A stretch of 64,000 bases of DNA, from assembly GCA_019636335.1 (NCBI GenBank), contig JAHBXR010000003.1, positions 62,001-126,000 on the forward strand, read 5' to 3'. This DNA comes from Pirellulales bacterium. Its GTDB lineage: Bacteria; Planctomycetota; Planctomycetia; Pirellulales; JAEUIK01. The notes beneath the pieces were generated by a model that was given only the letters and a program-made list of their open reading frames with translations, was not told where the DNA came from and did not search any database. The translations under genes and the position numbers were made by a program. Of this stretch, positions 44,116 through 53,924 are shown in pieces. Position 1 is the stretch's first letter. Each line of letters starts with the position of its first letter.

Positions 44116-45924
44116 ATGGCACAACCGATCACCGAGACGATCGCTGCGCGCGCCGATGCACCATCGCCGGCGCCGCACCCTGGTTCGCAAAAGATGCCCG
44201 CCTGGAAGACGGGCGAGCTGATCGATGCGCCCCGCTTCACCTGGCGCAACTGGGCCGCCATGCTCGGTCCCGGGCTGGTGGCCGGCGGCGCCGCGATCGG
44301 CGGGGGCGAGTGGCTGCTCGGCCCCATCGTCACCGCCCAGTACGGCGGCGCCATGATGTGGCTCGCCCTGGTCAGTATCCTGGGCCAGGTGATCTACAAC
44401 ATCGAGATCAGCCGCTACACGCTTTACAGCGGCGAGCCGATCTTCACGGGCAAGTTCCGCACGCTACCGGGGCCGGGATTCTGGCTCTGCGTTTACCTCG
44501 TGCTCGACTTCGGCGCCGTGTTTCCCTATCTGGCAGCAAACGCGGCTACCCCCTTGGGGGCGCTCATCATCGGCGAGATCCCATCGCCCGAGACCAACGC
44601 GAATCACTGGTGGCTGTTAAAGGTGCTGGGCTATGTGATTTTTGTACTCTCGATCTTGCCACTCATGGTCGGCGGCAAGGTGTACAACTCGCTCAAGGCG
44701 GTGATGATGTTCAAAATCGTCTTCGTCTTCGGGTTCCTCCTCGTGCTGGGCATTTTCTTCTCGAAGCCCAGCACCTGGATCGACATCTTCAGCGGCTTTC
44801 TGAAGGTGGGCAACGTGCCGGTGCGCCGGGGCGAAGACCTCAACGGCAACGGCCTGCTCGATCCCGGTGAAGACTGGGACGGCGACGGCCACCTCGATAT
44901 CGTCGAAGAAGCCTATCCGCCGACCATCGACACGAACGGCGACGGCCTGCCCGATGCCTGGGAAGACCGCGACGGAGACGGCGTGCCCGACAAGTTCCAC
45001 GACGTCGATGGCGACGGGATTCGCGACGGCACAAACATAGACAACATCTTCCTGGCCGTATGGGAAGGCCACCCGCTGCCGATTATCGACCTCACGCTCA
45101 TCGCCACGCTGGCCGGTTTTGTCGCCATCGCGGGGCAGGGAGGGCTGTCGAACACGCCAATCAGCAACTACACGCGCGACCAGGGCTGGGGGATGGGCTG
45201 GCAGGTGGGGGCCATTCCGGCGGTGTTCGGCGGCCGCGACATCAAACTCTCGCACGTTGGCACCGTCTTCCATCCAGATGAAGGATCGATCCCCCGTTGG
45301 CGCCGCTGGTATCGGCACGTCGTCCGCGATCAGTTGGCTGTCTGGTTTCCAGCCTGTTTGCTGGGGGTAGCGCTGCCAAGCATGCTCTCTGTGGAGTTCC
45401 TGCGTCGAGGTGTCGAGGCGAGTGAGTGGACGGCCGCCGGCATGACCGCCGATGGTGTGCATGCACGTGTGAGCGAAGTCTCCGGGATGACGATGGGGAG
45501 TGTCTTCTGGCACCTGACGCTTTTCTGCGGTTTCATCGTATTGGCCACGAGTATGGCCTCGACAGCCGACGGTCTCGTGCGCCGCTGGGTCGACGTATTC
45601 TGGACGGCCAGCCCCCGCCTGCGCCGCTGGCGTCCGGAAGATATGCGGTATCTGTATTTCGGAGTCCTCTTGAGTTGGTCGGCATTGAGCTTCGTGATGC
45701 TAGGTATCAGCAAGCCCGAGCAACTGGTGCTCTACGCCACGATGGTGCTCAACTTCGCCCTGGGCTTCAGTTGCTGGCATACGCTGGCGATTAACCTCTG
45801 CCTGCTCCCCAAACCGATCCGGCCGGGTTGGTTCGTGCGGATTGCGCTGTTCGTGTCGGGGCTCTTCTTTTGGGTCCTAGCGACCGTGACGGCACTCAGT
45901 AAGCTAAATTTGATCGCTAGTTGA
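44116..45924 (+). CDS. Nramp-fold transporter with periplasmic Asp/Gly calcium-type repeats
   Basis: A 602-residue membrane protein with about eleven segments. The opening (MLGPGLVAGGAAIGGGEWLLGP) and the TM6-equivalent (VAIAGQGGLSNTPISNYTRDQ) place it in the Nramp superfamily but without the DPGN and MPH metal-binding motifs, so divalent-metal transport cannot be assumed. Between TM5 and TM6 (residues ~236-308) lies a hydrophilic insert with five DxNGxG/DxDGxG repeats (DLNGNGLLD, DWDGDGHLD, DTNGDGLPD, DRDGDGVPD, DVDGDGIRD) as in thrombospondin type 3 or EF-hand-like calcium sites. By the Nramp topology this loop is periplasmic. A second Nramp-fold gene lies at 49421-51013. Confidence 0.82.
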   Translation: MAQPITETIAARADAPSPAPHPGSQKMPAWKTGELIDAPRFTWRNWAAMLGPGLVAGGAAIGGGEWLLGPIVTAQYGGAMMWLALVSILGQVIYNIEISRYTLYSGEPIFTGKFRTLPGPGFWLCVYLVLDFGAVFPYLAANAATPLGALIIGEIPSPETNANHWWLLKVLGYVIFVLSILPLMVGGKVYNSLKAVMMFKIVFVFGFLLVLGIFFSKPSTWIDIFSGFLKVGNVPVRRGEDLNGNGLLDPGEDWDGDGHLDIVEEAYPPTIDTNGDGLPDAWEDRDGDGVPDKFHDVDGDGIRDGTNIDNIFLAVWEGHPLPIIDLTLIATLAGFVAIAGQGGLSNTPISNYTRDQGWGMGWQVGAIPAVFGGRDIKLSHVGTVFHPDEGSIPRWRRWYRHVVRDQLAVWFPACLLGVALPSMLSVEFLRRGVEASEWTAAGMTADGVHARVSEVSGMTMGSVFWHLTLFCGFIVLATSMASTADGLVRRWVDVFWTASPRLRRWRPEDMRYLYFGVLLSWSALSFVMLGISKPEQLVLYATMVLNFALGFSCWHTLAINLCLLPKPIRPGWFVRIALFVSGLFFWVLATVTALSKLNLIAS

Positions 45925-45974
45925 TCTCGTGGCCCATCGCGCGCGACCGCGATTGTGAGAGAGACCGTATCGCG

Positions 45975-46283
45975 ATGTTCGTGCGACTGTTTCGCTACCG
46001 AGTGCTGCCCGAGCGGCTGAATCGCTACCTGGCAATCCAGGAACAGGCGGGCAATATCTACCGTCGCCACGACTCGGTGCGCACGAGCTATTTCCAGAGC
46101 GCGGGCGATCCCTGCACATGGCTCGAAGTACACTGGTATCCGGACGAATCGACCTGCCGACGCGTCACCGAGGAGATCAGCAGCGAGCCGGTGATCGCCG
46201 AGCTGTGGCAGGAATTTCAGCGCACGCTCGATCCCCACTTCGAGGCGAGCATCGAAGAGTACCACTCGCCCGGCAAGTCGTAG
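45975..46283 (+). CDS. small dimeric alpha/beta-barrel-like protein
   Basis: A 102-residue cytoplasmic protein opening MFVRLFRYRVLPERLNRYLAIQ and containing YRRHDSVRTSYFQSAGDPCTWLEVHWYPDE, which resembles the ferredoxin-like dimeric barrel of NIPSNAP and antibiotic-monooxygenase families. No catalytic residues stand out. It follows the Nramp-fold transporter by 50 bases on the same strand and converges on the creatininase-family gene. Function is unknown. Confidence 0.7.
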   Translation: MFVRLFRYRVLPERLNRYLAIQEQAGNIYRRHDSVRTSYFQSAGDPCTWLEVHWYPDESTCRRVTEEISSEPVIAELWQEFQRTLDPHFEASIEEYHSPGKS

Positions 46284-46312
46284 TGAACCGTGCCGAGCGT
46301 CCGGACAACGGG

Positions 46313-47029
46313 TCAAGGGAAATAAGACGGGATCTCCGCCGTGCGGCGGCCGTCGATCATCTCCTGCAGATACTGTGCGACCCCCGTCACCACCATCTCG
46401 GTGAGCTTCGCGCCGGCCTCGGCCGTGGCGAGCGACGGTGCCTGATCGGTCTGGTCGGTCCACATCTCGGTCCGCACGTTCTCGGGAAAGTTCGCCAGGG
46501 CGAAAGCCGTTTCGAATTCCTGCGCGTGGCCGGGAATGACGCCCGTCTGCAGCAACTTGCCGGCCACGTCACGATCGAGCACGTCCCAGTAGGGCAGGAA
46601 GTGCAGGTTCACTCCGGCCAGTTGCTGAAACTGCCCCCAGATTCCCTGGCACGGCGCGATGTTGCCGCCATGTCCATTCAGCACGAGGATGTGCTGGAAG
46701 CCGGCGCGGACCATGCTCTCGATCAGATCGCACAAGACCGCCAGAAAACTGCCGGGCTTGAGCGAGAGCGTGCCGAAGTGACGCATGTGGTGCTCGCTGA
46801 TGCCCGCCATGAGACCCTCGGCCACCACGACATGCGGGGCGAGGCGTTCGGCCACGAGTCGTGACACGAGCTGGGCGCTGCGCCAATCGTGCTCCATGGC
46901 CAGATGCTCGAGGTGTTGTTCGACAGCGGCCACCGGAATGATGCAGGCCTTGAGTTCGCCGGCGGCCATGCGTTCGCGGAATTCGCGGCGCGTGAGCTTG
47001 CCGAGCGAGGTTTCTCTGCGTGCGTTCAT
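46313..47029 (-). CDS. creatininase-family amidohydrolase
   Basis: A 238-residue cytoplasmic metal-dependent amidase. The family's binuclear site is visible: EQHLEHLAMEHD (Glu, His and Asp ligands, with the usual GP of EQHGPHL replaced by LE), NGHGGN and HAQEFETA carrying the Glu ligand. Creatininases and their relatives hydrolyse cyclic amides such as creatinine or formamides in riboflavin/F420 metabolism; the substrate here is open. The start at 47029 begins at the normal N-terminal helix (TRREFRERMAAGE). Confidence 0.85.
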   Translation of the reverse strand: MNARRETSLGKLTRREFRERMAAGELKACIIPVAAVEQHLEHLAMEHDWRSAQLVSRLVAERLAPHVVVAEGLMAGISEHHMRHFGTLSLKPGSFLAVLCDLIESMVRAGFQHILVLNGHGGNIAPCQGIWGQFQQLAGVNLHFLPYWDVLDRDVAGKLLQTGVIPGHAQEFETAFALANFPENVRTEMWTDQTDQAPSLATAEAGAKLTEMVVTGVAQYLQEMIDGRRTAEIPSYFP

Positions 47030-47170
47030 GTGGAAGCGGTTTCTCCTTCCGCCCTCAGCCGGGCGATGCTCGCGCGAAAGGCGACGAATGCACCGGAGCA
47101 AATCGTGCATCGATTCGCGGCGGTGTCACTTGTTCTAGCAGAGACGTTGCCCCGCCGCGACCGCCAACGA

Positions 47171-48328
47171 TCAACGTGCCGTGTGTGCGACATTCCCCCC
47201 CAGCACCGCGCGATAGTATCCGGCGAGCGTCTCGGCGGCCGCCTGTGCATCGAAGGCCTCGACCGCCCGTCGACGCGCGGCGGCCCCCAACTCGCAACGT
47301 AACGCCGCATCGCCTGCCAGCGTGGCCATCGCCGCGGCAAGTCGCTCGGGCCGATCCGGTGGGACGAGCATGGCGGCTGGTTCGTGCGAGGGAAAAATCT
47401 CGCGCGTGCCCCCCACGTCGGTCGCCACGATGGCCGTGCCGCAGGCGGCCGCCTCGAGTAGTACGCGCCCCAACGGTTCTTGTCGTGCCGCATGGACGAG
47501 AAGATCCAACTCCGGCAGGATCAGATCGACGTCGTGCCGCACGCCGAGGAAATGCACGCGCTGCTGCAAGCCCAGGTTGTGAAACGTTTGCCGCACCTGT
47601 TGCTCGTATGCGAGCGCTTCGGGCTTCCGCGAGTAGCGCTCGCCGATGATGAGGTAGTGCAGCCTGAGATGGCTTTTGGCGAGCATTCCCGCGGCCTGCG
47701 CCAGCACGTCGAGCCCCTTGCGCTGCACAAGTTGCCCGATGTTGCCCACGAGGAGTGCCTCGCGCGGCAGATCGAGTTCGCGGCGCAGCCAGCCATCGGG
47801 CGCATGGGGACGGAAGCGGGCCAAATCGACGCCGTTGTACATGACATGCGTCTTCTCGGCGGCGATGCCCTGCGCCACGTGATAGTCGCGTGTGGCGTGC
47901 GACACGGCCAGCAGACGCCGATGCTGATTGAGATCGTCGATCGACCCCTGCGACAGTCGCAAGATGTCGCGCAGGTGCGCCACGCTGGGCAGGTTCATTT
48001 GTGCCACGACCGGTCCCGAGATGCGCCCCATCTTCAGGCTGTTGGCGTGCAGCAGCGCGGGCTTGAGCTTCTTGAGAATCGCGGCGAGCTGACGCCGCAT
48101 TGGCAGCGGCTCGCTCGTCGGGGGCGTGCCATTGTCTGGCGTTCCGGCCTCTTCGAGCGGAATCAGGTCGACGCGCCGCGCCGCCAGCGCCGCCGAGAGG
48201 GGGCCGTGGGCGGGGGCAATCGCCCGAATGTAGAAGCCCGCCGCGCGTAGACCCTCGAACGTGGCGAGCAACGAGTATTCGCCGCCGTTGAGCGTCGGAT
48301 ATTCGAAGAGCCACGCAACCTCGAGCAT
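47171..48328 (-). CDS. GT4-family glycosyltransferase
   Basis: A 385-residue retaining glycosyltransferase of GT-B fold. It opens with the N-terminal Rossmann (MLEVAWLFEYPTLNGGEYSLLATFEGLRAAGF), has the linker VGNIGQLVQRKGLDVL and the nucleotide-sugar E-x7-E site EPLGRVLLE. Donor and acceptor are not evident. It starts 15 bases downstream of dapA, so the two are co-transcribed although functionally unrelated. Confidence 0.9.
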   Translation of the reverse strand: MLEVAWLFEYPTLNGGEYSLLATFEGLRAAGFYIRAIAPAHGPLSAALAARRVDLIPLEEAGTPDNGTPPTSEPLPMRRQLAAILKKLKPALLHANSLKMGRISGPVVAQMNLPSVAHLRDILRLSQGSIDDLNQHRRLLAVSHATRDYHVAQGIAAEKTHVMYNGVDLARFRPHAPDGWLRRELDLPREALLVGNIGQLVQRKGLDVLAQAAGMLAKSHLRLHYLIIGERYSRKPEALAYEQQVRQTFHNLGLQQRVHFLGVRHDVDLILPELDLLVHAARQEPLGRVLLEAAACGTAIVATDVGGTREIFPSHEPAAMLVPPDRPERLAAAMATLAGDAALRCELGAAARRRAVEAFDAQAAAETLAGYYRAVLGGNVAHTAR

Positions 48329-48343
48329 CGGCGCTACGTCCGA

Positions 48344-49231
48344 TCAGAGCAAGCCATAGGCCGAGAGCGTTTTTCGCAAGCGCGCCTCGAGATCTTCATC
48401 GAGCGACGTCATCGGCATGCGTAGCTCGCCCGTATCGCGCCCCACCAGCTTCATGGCCGCCTTGATCGGAATGGGGTTCGTCGCCAGTCCGAGCATGTCA
48501 CGGCAAAGGGGAAACAGCTTGTGGTGCCACTGCTGGGCGCCGGCAATGTCTCCGGCGTCCCAAGCACGGAGCAGGCCGAGCATGTCTTGCGGCACGATGT
48601 TGCCCACGACCGAGATCACGCCACGTCCGCCGATCGAGAGGATCGGCAGCGTCAGGCTGTCATCGCCGCTGAGGACCGTGAGATTCGTGAGCGACAGGAT
48701 CTGCGAGGCCTGATCGAGCGACCCCGTCGCCTCCTTCACCATGGTGATGTTGGGCAGCTCGGCCATGTGGGCGATCGTTTCCGGCTCGATGTTCTTGCCG
48801 GTACGGCCCGGGATATTGTAGACGCAGATCGGAATGTCGACGGCTTCGGCCAGGGCCTTGAAGTGCTGGTAGAAGCCTTCTTGCGTGGGCTTGTTGTAAT
48901 AGGGAGCGACCACCAGCGCGGCATCGGCGCCTTGCTGGGCGGCCCACTTGGTGAGTCGCAGGGCTTCGCTCGTGCTGTTCGACCCGGTGCCCGGCATCAC
49001 CTTGATGCGTCCGGCGGCGGCGTCGACCACCGCGGCGATCACGTGTTCGTGCTCGTCGTGCGAGAGGGTCGGCGACTCTCCCGTCGTCCCTACGGGGCAC
49101 AGGCATTGCGTGCCGGCGGCAATTTGAAACTCGACCTGAGCCCGCAGCGTAGCGATGTCCAGCTTGCCATCGCGAAAGGGCGTGGTGATGGCCACCGACA
49201 GCCCGGCAAAGGCCTCTCCCTTGGTCGTCAT
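48344..49231 (-). CDS. dapA: 4-hydroxy-tetrahydrodipicolinate synthase
   Basis: A 295-residue TIM-barrel aldolase that condenses pyruvate with aspartate semialdehyde, the first committed step to diaminopimelate and lysine. Key residues are all present: Thr49 and Thr50 in VGTTGE, Tyr138 in VYN, Arg143 in PGRT and the Schiff-base Lys166 in MVKEAT. Length fits. The start at 49231 has GGAG upstream and begins just before the first barrel strand; the longer frame is not supported. A GT4 gene follows after 15 bases. Confidence 0.95.
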   Translation of the reverse strand: MTTKGEAFAGLSVAITTPFRDGKLDIATLRAQVEFQIAAGTQCLCPVGTTGESPTLSHDEHEHVIAAVVDAAAGRIKVMPGTGSNSTSEALRLTKWAAQQGADAALVVAPYYNKPTQEGFYQHFKALAEAVDIPICVYNIPGRTGKNIEPETIAHMAELPNITMVKEATGSLDQASQILSLTNLTVLSGDDSLTLPILSIGGRGVISVVGNIVPQDMLGLLRAWDAGDIAGAQQWHHKLFPLCRDMLGLATNPIPIKAAMKLVGRDTGELRMPMTSLDEDLEARLRKTLSAYGLL

Positions 49232-49420
49232 GAGTGCTCCGTTGTGGCAGGTCTGCGTGGTCGATCCGGTCTCGCGCCGAACGATGGCGGCGCGCCGCGC
49301 TTCCTCATGGGGAACATCATAGGATAGCCGGCTGCCGGGTGTAAACGGGGTGGATGCGAGTTGCCGTGCCGGCCGGTTCGACACGCGGCGCGGAGCAAAG
49401 GTTCAGCCCGATTGCCCCCT

Positions 49421-51013
49421 CTATCCCAGCCAGCCGCTCAAGAACGCGATCGCCTTTTGTCCTTCGGTCCAAATGCCCCAGCCGCCGGCAAGCAAGAGTC
49501 CCCCGACGGAGAGCCACAGCAAGAGATCCCACAGCCCCCCCGGCATGATACGGCGATCGCACCTTCGATAGCGGAAATACAAACCGGCAAACCCCAGCAT
49601 CGGCAGCATCACCGATTGCGCCATGCCGCTGGCCAGGACCATGCCCACGGGGTTACGGACCAGCAGGTACATAGACAGCGAAACAAACGGAAAGACGCCG
49701 GAGAGAATCGAGACCCAACGCTGCTGGACGCGGGGCGTCCCGTCGCTCAGGCGGAAGATTCGCAGCGCGTCGCTCGCCATGCGTGCGTTACCGGCCGTGG
49801 CGATGAAGAACGTCGAGTACAAGACGGCGAACGCTCCCAGCAGAAAGATCCACGCCGCCCATTCTCCAAAGACGGGGCGATACATTTCGGCGAGCGTGGC
49901 GATCATCTGGTTGCCCGAGGGGTTCAAGTTCGCCCGGTGGAGCACGCCCGCCCCCAGCAGGTAGAACGCGACCGTCGCGAGCGTGTAGACCACCATCGAG
50001 CACCAGGCGTCCCAACGCATCACGCGCATCCAGCCGCGGGCGCGCACCGCCCAAGATTCGTCACTGGTGCGCGGACCGGTAAAGCGGGCGTAGCCTTTCT
50101 CGAGACACCAATAGGGATAGGCGATCAACTCGCTCGCCCCCACGCCGATGATGCCAAACGTGGCCAGGGCCGTGCCGACGGGTGACGTGCCCGGTCGATT
50201 CGGGGGGAGGCGAAAGCTGAAGCCGTTGCGCAGTTCGTCCCAGGTCAGGGCCCAATCCTGGTGATATTGCAAGGCGAGCAGGTTGAAGACGGTCATGCCG
50301 GTGAACATGGCCACGAGCGCCACCGACACGTTTTGAATCATATTGTAGCGCCCGATCACGAGCAGCACCGACGTGATCAACGTGACGAGCGAAGACCAAT
50401 AGATATCGTCGCGCGTCTCGCCCGTCGGACGGGCTCCGGCAATCTTCCCGGCGGCGATCAGCAGGCGGACTTCGGTCTGTTCGTCGCGTTCGACCGGCGA
50501 GGTATCGGCAGCCTTACGGGCTTGTTCGAGAGCGGCCGGAAACTCGACGAGATCGTACTCGCGTTGCTGCTCGATCAAGCGGTTGAAGTCTCCCGTGATG
50601 GGAAACGTCATCGACAGCGATTGTCCCACGCCGCCGACGATGGCGCCGAGTTGCCCGAGCCCCAGGGCGAACATGAAGACCCAGTACCACATCAACCAAC
50701 TGACGCGGAGATGGGGGCCGGGCAGATCGTTCATGCCCTCCATCGAGGTGCGACCTTGGCCGATCGAATAGCGGCCGAATTCGACCTGCACGAAGACCTT
50801 GATGACGCAGCCGATGACGATCAGCCAGAGCAGATAAGTGCCGGCTTCGGCGCCGGTTTTCGTGGTGCCGATCAACTCGCCCGAGCCGACAATCGAACCG
50901 GCGATAATGAGCCCGGGACCCAGCCGACGCAGAATGCCCCCCACGGTGTGGGGCGGATGCTGCACGAGCGAGATCGGATGCTCTTCGGTGTGAGGCGTCG
51001 TTGGCGCGGACAT
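49421..51013 (-). CDS. second Nramp-fold transporter without the canonical metal motifs
   Basis: A 530-residue polytopic membrane protein. It opens with the family's LGPGLIIAGSIVGSGELIG, so the DPGN motif of metal-ion Nramps is replaced, and the TM6 region (GIIGVGASELIAYPYWCLEKG) lacks the MPH motif. A hydrophilic stretch of ~75 residues sits between TM3 and TM4 (~165-240). It is related to the 44116-45924 protein but lacks its Asp/Gly repeats. The start at 51013 is preferred; a reading from 51100 adds a non-conserved leader. Substrate unknown. Confidence 0.8.
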   Translation of the reverse strand: MSAPTTPHTEEHPISLVQHPPHTVGGILRRLGPGLIIAGSIVGSGELIGTTKTGAEAGTYLLWLIVIGCVIKVFVQVEFGRYSIGQGRTSMEGMNDLPGPHLRVSWLMWYWVFMFALGLGQLGAIVGGVGQSLSMTFPITGDFNRLIEQQREYDLVEFPAALEQARKAADTSPVERDEQTEVRLLIAAGKIAGARPTGETRDDIYWSSLVTLITSVLLVIGRYNMIQNVSVALVAMFTGMTVFNLLALQYHQDWALTWDELRNGFSFRLPPNRPGTSPVGTALATFGIIGVGASELIAYPYWCLEKGYARFTGPRTSDESWAVRARGWMRVMRWDAWCSMVVYTLATVAFYLLGAGVLHRANLNPSGNQMIATLAEMYRPVFGEWAAWIFLLGAFAVLYSTFFIATAGNARMASDALRIFRLSDGTPRVQQRWVSILSGVFPFVSLSMYLLVRNPVGMVLASGMAQSVMLPMLGFAGLYFRYRRCDRRIMPGGLWDLLLWLSVGGLLLAGGWGIWTEGQKAIAFLSGWLG

Positions 51014-51148
51014 GGGCACGGGACACCGCGCGGCGACGGTGCTTCGCAGGTTGGCTGGCAAGGCCCAAGAGGAAAGAGCGGGATTGTCTCGCAGCCTCAA
51101 AGCGATTGCAACTGTTTGGCCGAGAATTGTTTCGTCGGCGTACGGCAG

Positions 51149-53047
51149 CTAGTTCGATCCCCAACGCAGGCGGACCGGCCGCTGTTGATGGTACCGCGCG
51201 ATCTGTGCCGCCAACGCTTCGAGCTGGGGACGCTCTCCCGCGTCGCGGGCCAACTCGAAGGCGCGCAAGGCGGTTTGCTGGGCCGCCACGTAGTCCCCCG
51301 TTTCGGCCTGCGCCATCGCCAGCACGCTGAGAGTTTCGATGTCGTTTGCTCCCAGCACCACGAGGGCCTGCTGTGCCCAGCGTAGGGCCTCGGGCCCGTG
51401 GCGTATCGAGTCGTTGTTCGTGGTGGCGAGGATCTTCGCCAGGTCGCGGGCGGCCAGGCCAAAGTCGAGGTCGATGACGAGCGCTGCGCGCAACTGCGCC
51501 GTCGCCTCCGCGACATTGCCCGTCAGGGCGAGGCTGGCCGCATAATTGCGCCGGGCTGGGATATAGTTCGGCCGAAATTCGACCGCGCGGGCCAGATGAG
51601 TAGTCGCTTCCTCAAGCTGTCCAGCGTGCAGCAGTGCTGTGCCATAGTTCATTTCGGCGCAGTCATTCCGCGACGTGACCTCCAAGGCATGGCCGAACAG
51701 CGTGAGATCGTTCTGCCAGACTTTGACCTGGCGCCAGGTAAGCACGCCGCAAATCAATAAGATCATTCCGCCGGCCAGTGCCGTCTCGAAAGCGAATGAA
51801 TGACGCGCACGAACGGGCTCGTCCGTTCCGGTCGTCCTGCTCGGGCGTTGCTCGAGCCTGTCCAGCAGCGCGGCCACACCCCACGACACCGCGATAAAGA
51901 TTCCCACCAGTGGAATGTACGTGTACCGATCCGCACGACCTTGGCGTCCCACTTGTACGATGCCGATGACCGGCACCAGGGTCACCAGGTACCAGAACCA
52001 TCCGACAAAAAGCCATGGGCAGCGTCGCCAAGAGACAACGGCGGCCACCGTCACGACGGCGAGCAAGGCGAACGCCCCCCAGACGTCGAGGGCCTGCCAG
52101 CCTTGTGCCGCAATCTCGTCGCGCAGGTGTGGGTAATAGACCGACAATCCCGTAGGCCAGAACGTCTGCCTCAGGTAAGCGACCGTGGATAGTGCGGCGT
52201 TCGCCAGCCGGATGGGTAGCGCCGTCGGCTCGAGCAAGCTCGTCGTGCCGCCATGTTGCTGCGCGTGGTAGGTGATGAAGGCCGAGGCCAGCGACAGCAG
52301 ATAGAGCGGCCATTTTTCCAGGACGCAACGGCGCACGGCCGGCGCGGAAACACGCGTTACATCGCCGGCCTCGACCGTCATTCGACGCAACGGCCAGAAG
52401 TCGAGCAGGATCAGCACGACCGGCAGCATGACGATCATCGGTTTCGACAGCAGGCCCAGCGCGAAACACGCGGCGACCAATAGGTGTCGCGTCGGGCTCG
52501 GTTTTTCGACCCAATGTGCATAGGCGAGCAGCGTCAACCACCAGAACAGCCCGCACAGAACTTCCTTGCGTTCGGCGGCCCACGCGACCGCCTCGACGTG
52601 CAAGGGGTGCAAGGCGAAAAGGGCGGCGACGAAGGCGCTCGCCCAGCGATTCGCGCTCGTCGAAACCGAGGACTGGCCGGAAAGACGCAAGAGTGCCCAG
52701 AAGAGCAAAACCGTACTGAGCGCGTGCAGCAGCAGATTCGCGGCATGATGCCCGCGCGGGCTGCTCCCGGTGGGAGCGGCGCCGAACAATTGGCAATCGA
52801 GAATGTGCGAAAGCCAGGTGAGGGGATGCCAGTTGGCTTCGTAAGGGCGCCAATCGTCTCGGAAGCTGAGCTCGAACGACCAGCGAATCGCCTCGGTCGT
52901 GAAGCCCTGCTGCACGTGGGGGTTCTGCCAGATATAGACGCCGTCGTCGATGTTGACGAAGTCGTTGTGCCACAGCGGCGCGTAGGCCATCGCCGTTAGG
53001 ACGATCAACCCGGCGCTGAGGAACAGGCACTGCTGCCGCGACGACAT
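51149..53047 (-). CDS. TPR-containing DUF1736/TMTC-like membrane protein
   Basis: A 632-residue protein with about ten membrane segments and a C-terminal TPR region (~470-620). The first loop (FVNIDDGVYIWQNPHVQQGFTTEAI, then WHPLTWLSHILDCQLFG) is the hallmark of bacterial relatives of TMTC O-mannosyltransferases (DUF1736), with an Asp pair where GT-C enzymes bind the lipid-linked sugar. A role in protein O-glycosylation is a reasonable but untested inference. Overlapping ends are absent; it stands between an Nramp-fold gene and a small lipoprotein gene on the same strand. Confidence 0.82.
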   Translation of the reverse strand: MSSRQQCLFLSAGLIVLTAMAYAPLWHNDFVNIDDGVYIWQNPHVQQGFTTEAIRWSFELSFRDDWRPYEANWHPLTWLSHILDCQLFGAAPTGSSPRGHHAANLLLHALSTVLLFWALLRLSGQSSVSTSANRWASAFVAALFALHPLHVEAVAWAAERKEVLCGLFWWLTLLAYAHWVEKPSPTRHLLVAACFALGLLSKPMIVMLPVVLILLDFWPLRRMTVEAGDVTRVSAPAVRRCVLEKWPLYLLSLASAFITYHAQQHGGTTSLLEPTALPIRLANAALSTVAYLRQTFWPTGLSVYYPHLRDEIAAQGWQALDVWGAFALLAVVTVAAVVSWRRCPWLFVGWFWYLVTLVPVIGIVQVGRQGRADRYTYIPLVGIFIAVSWGVAALLDRLEQRPSRTTGTDEPVRARHSFAFETALAGGMILLICGVLTWRQVKVWQNDLTLFGHALEVTSRNDCAEMNYGTALLHAGQLEEATTHLARAVEFRPNYIPARRNYAASLALTGNVAEATAQLRAALVIDLDFGLAARDLAKILATTNNDSIRHGPEALRWAQQALVVLGANDIETLSVLAMAQAETGDYVAAQQTALRAFELARDAGERPQLEALAAQIARYHQQRPVRLRWGSN

Positions 53048-53330
53048 GCGAACGAAACCGAATGATTCTGCCGTGCTGGAGAGAAACGCTTACGGTTCGC
53101 GAGGCGCGAAGGAAAAGCGTACACGTCGCGTTCCAGCATACGCCGCCGCCCGCGTCATGCCCAGAAAAGGGACTACACTTGTTGATCGGCACGCTCGCCG
53201 GCTCGACGATCAGCGCCTCCGTCGGCCATGGCCTGCTGCACGCCGTCCTGCCAGGGACGGGAAGAGATCGCGAACGCTTCTTCGCCGATCGAGGGAGAGA
53301 ATCGCGGCGCCTTTGGGTGGCGCGGCCGGA

Positions 53331-53720
53331 TTAGCGGTGGAGCAGACGCGGCGGACGCCGGGCATATTCGGGCGTCTCGTAGGTGTAGGCCTCTTCCGCG
53401 GTCAAATGCAATTCGGCCGGCCGGCCCGACGAGTCGTACATCTCGGCGTCGAAGCTCGACATGCCGGCTGGCAGTTGTTCGTACTCTCCCTCGTATTCAC
53501 CTTCGCCCAGATAGGTGCCATCGCCGTACATGTACGAACCGTCGAGAATCGATCCCGCGCGATAACGCGCATCGCACGGCACGTCGCAGCCCGGACCCGT
53601 GAAGGTCGGCGGGCAGTAATCGTAGGGGCTTGCACACTGCTTGCAACCGAGCGCCGTAGCCAGCGTGGCGACCGCACAAAGGCCCAGGAGTCGCATTTGC
53701 CAGAGAAGTTTGCGATCCAT
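53331..53720 (-). CDS. small Cys-rich lipoprotein
   Basis: A 129-residue protein with a lipoprotein signal (LLGLCAVATLATALGC); the Cys would be lipidated. The first ~25 mature residues contain four more Cys (KQC, DYC, GPGC, DVPC), followed by Gly/Tyr/Glu-rich sequence. I do not recognise it. GAGGGC lies upstream of the start at 53720, which gives the correct signal; a longer reading to 53789 does not. Confidence 0.65.
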   Translation of the reverse strand: MDRKLLWQMRLLGLCAVATLATALGCKQCASPYDYCPPTFTGPGCDVPCDARYRAGSILDGSYMYGDGTYLGEGEYEGEYEQLPAGMSSFDAEMYDSSGRPAELHLTAEEAYTYETPEYARRPPRLLHR

Positions 53721-53924
53721 CGCAAGCAGCCCTCGAACTCGAATAGGGTGGCACTGCCGACAGGCCCAGCAGTGTGACGGGACGAGCACGCACTGTCGAA
53801 TCGTCGTCGCGATGGTGTGCGCGGCGCGGAACCGATCTGTGTCGTGTCGTCGCTCAACGGTATATTCGGCCGGAAAGCTTGCCTGACCCGCACAATTCTA
53901 CGGATTCCGCGGCCGTCTACTGTC

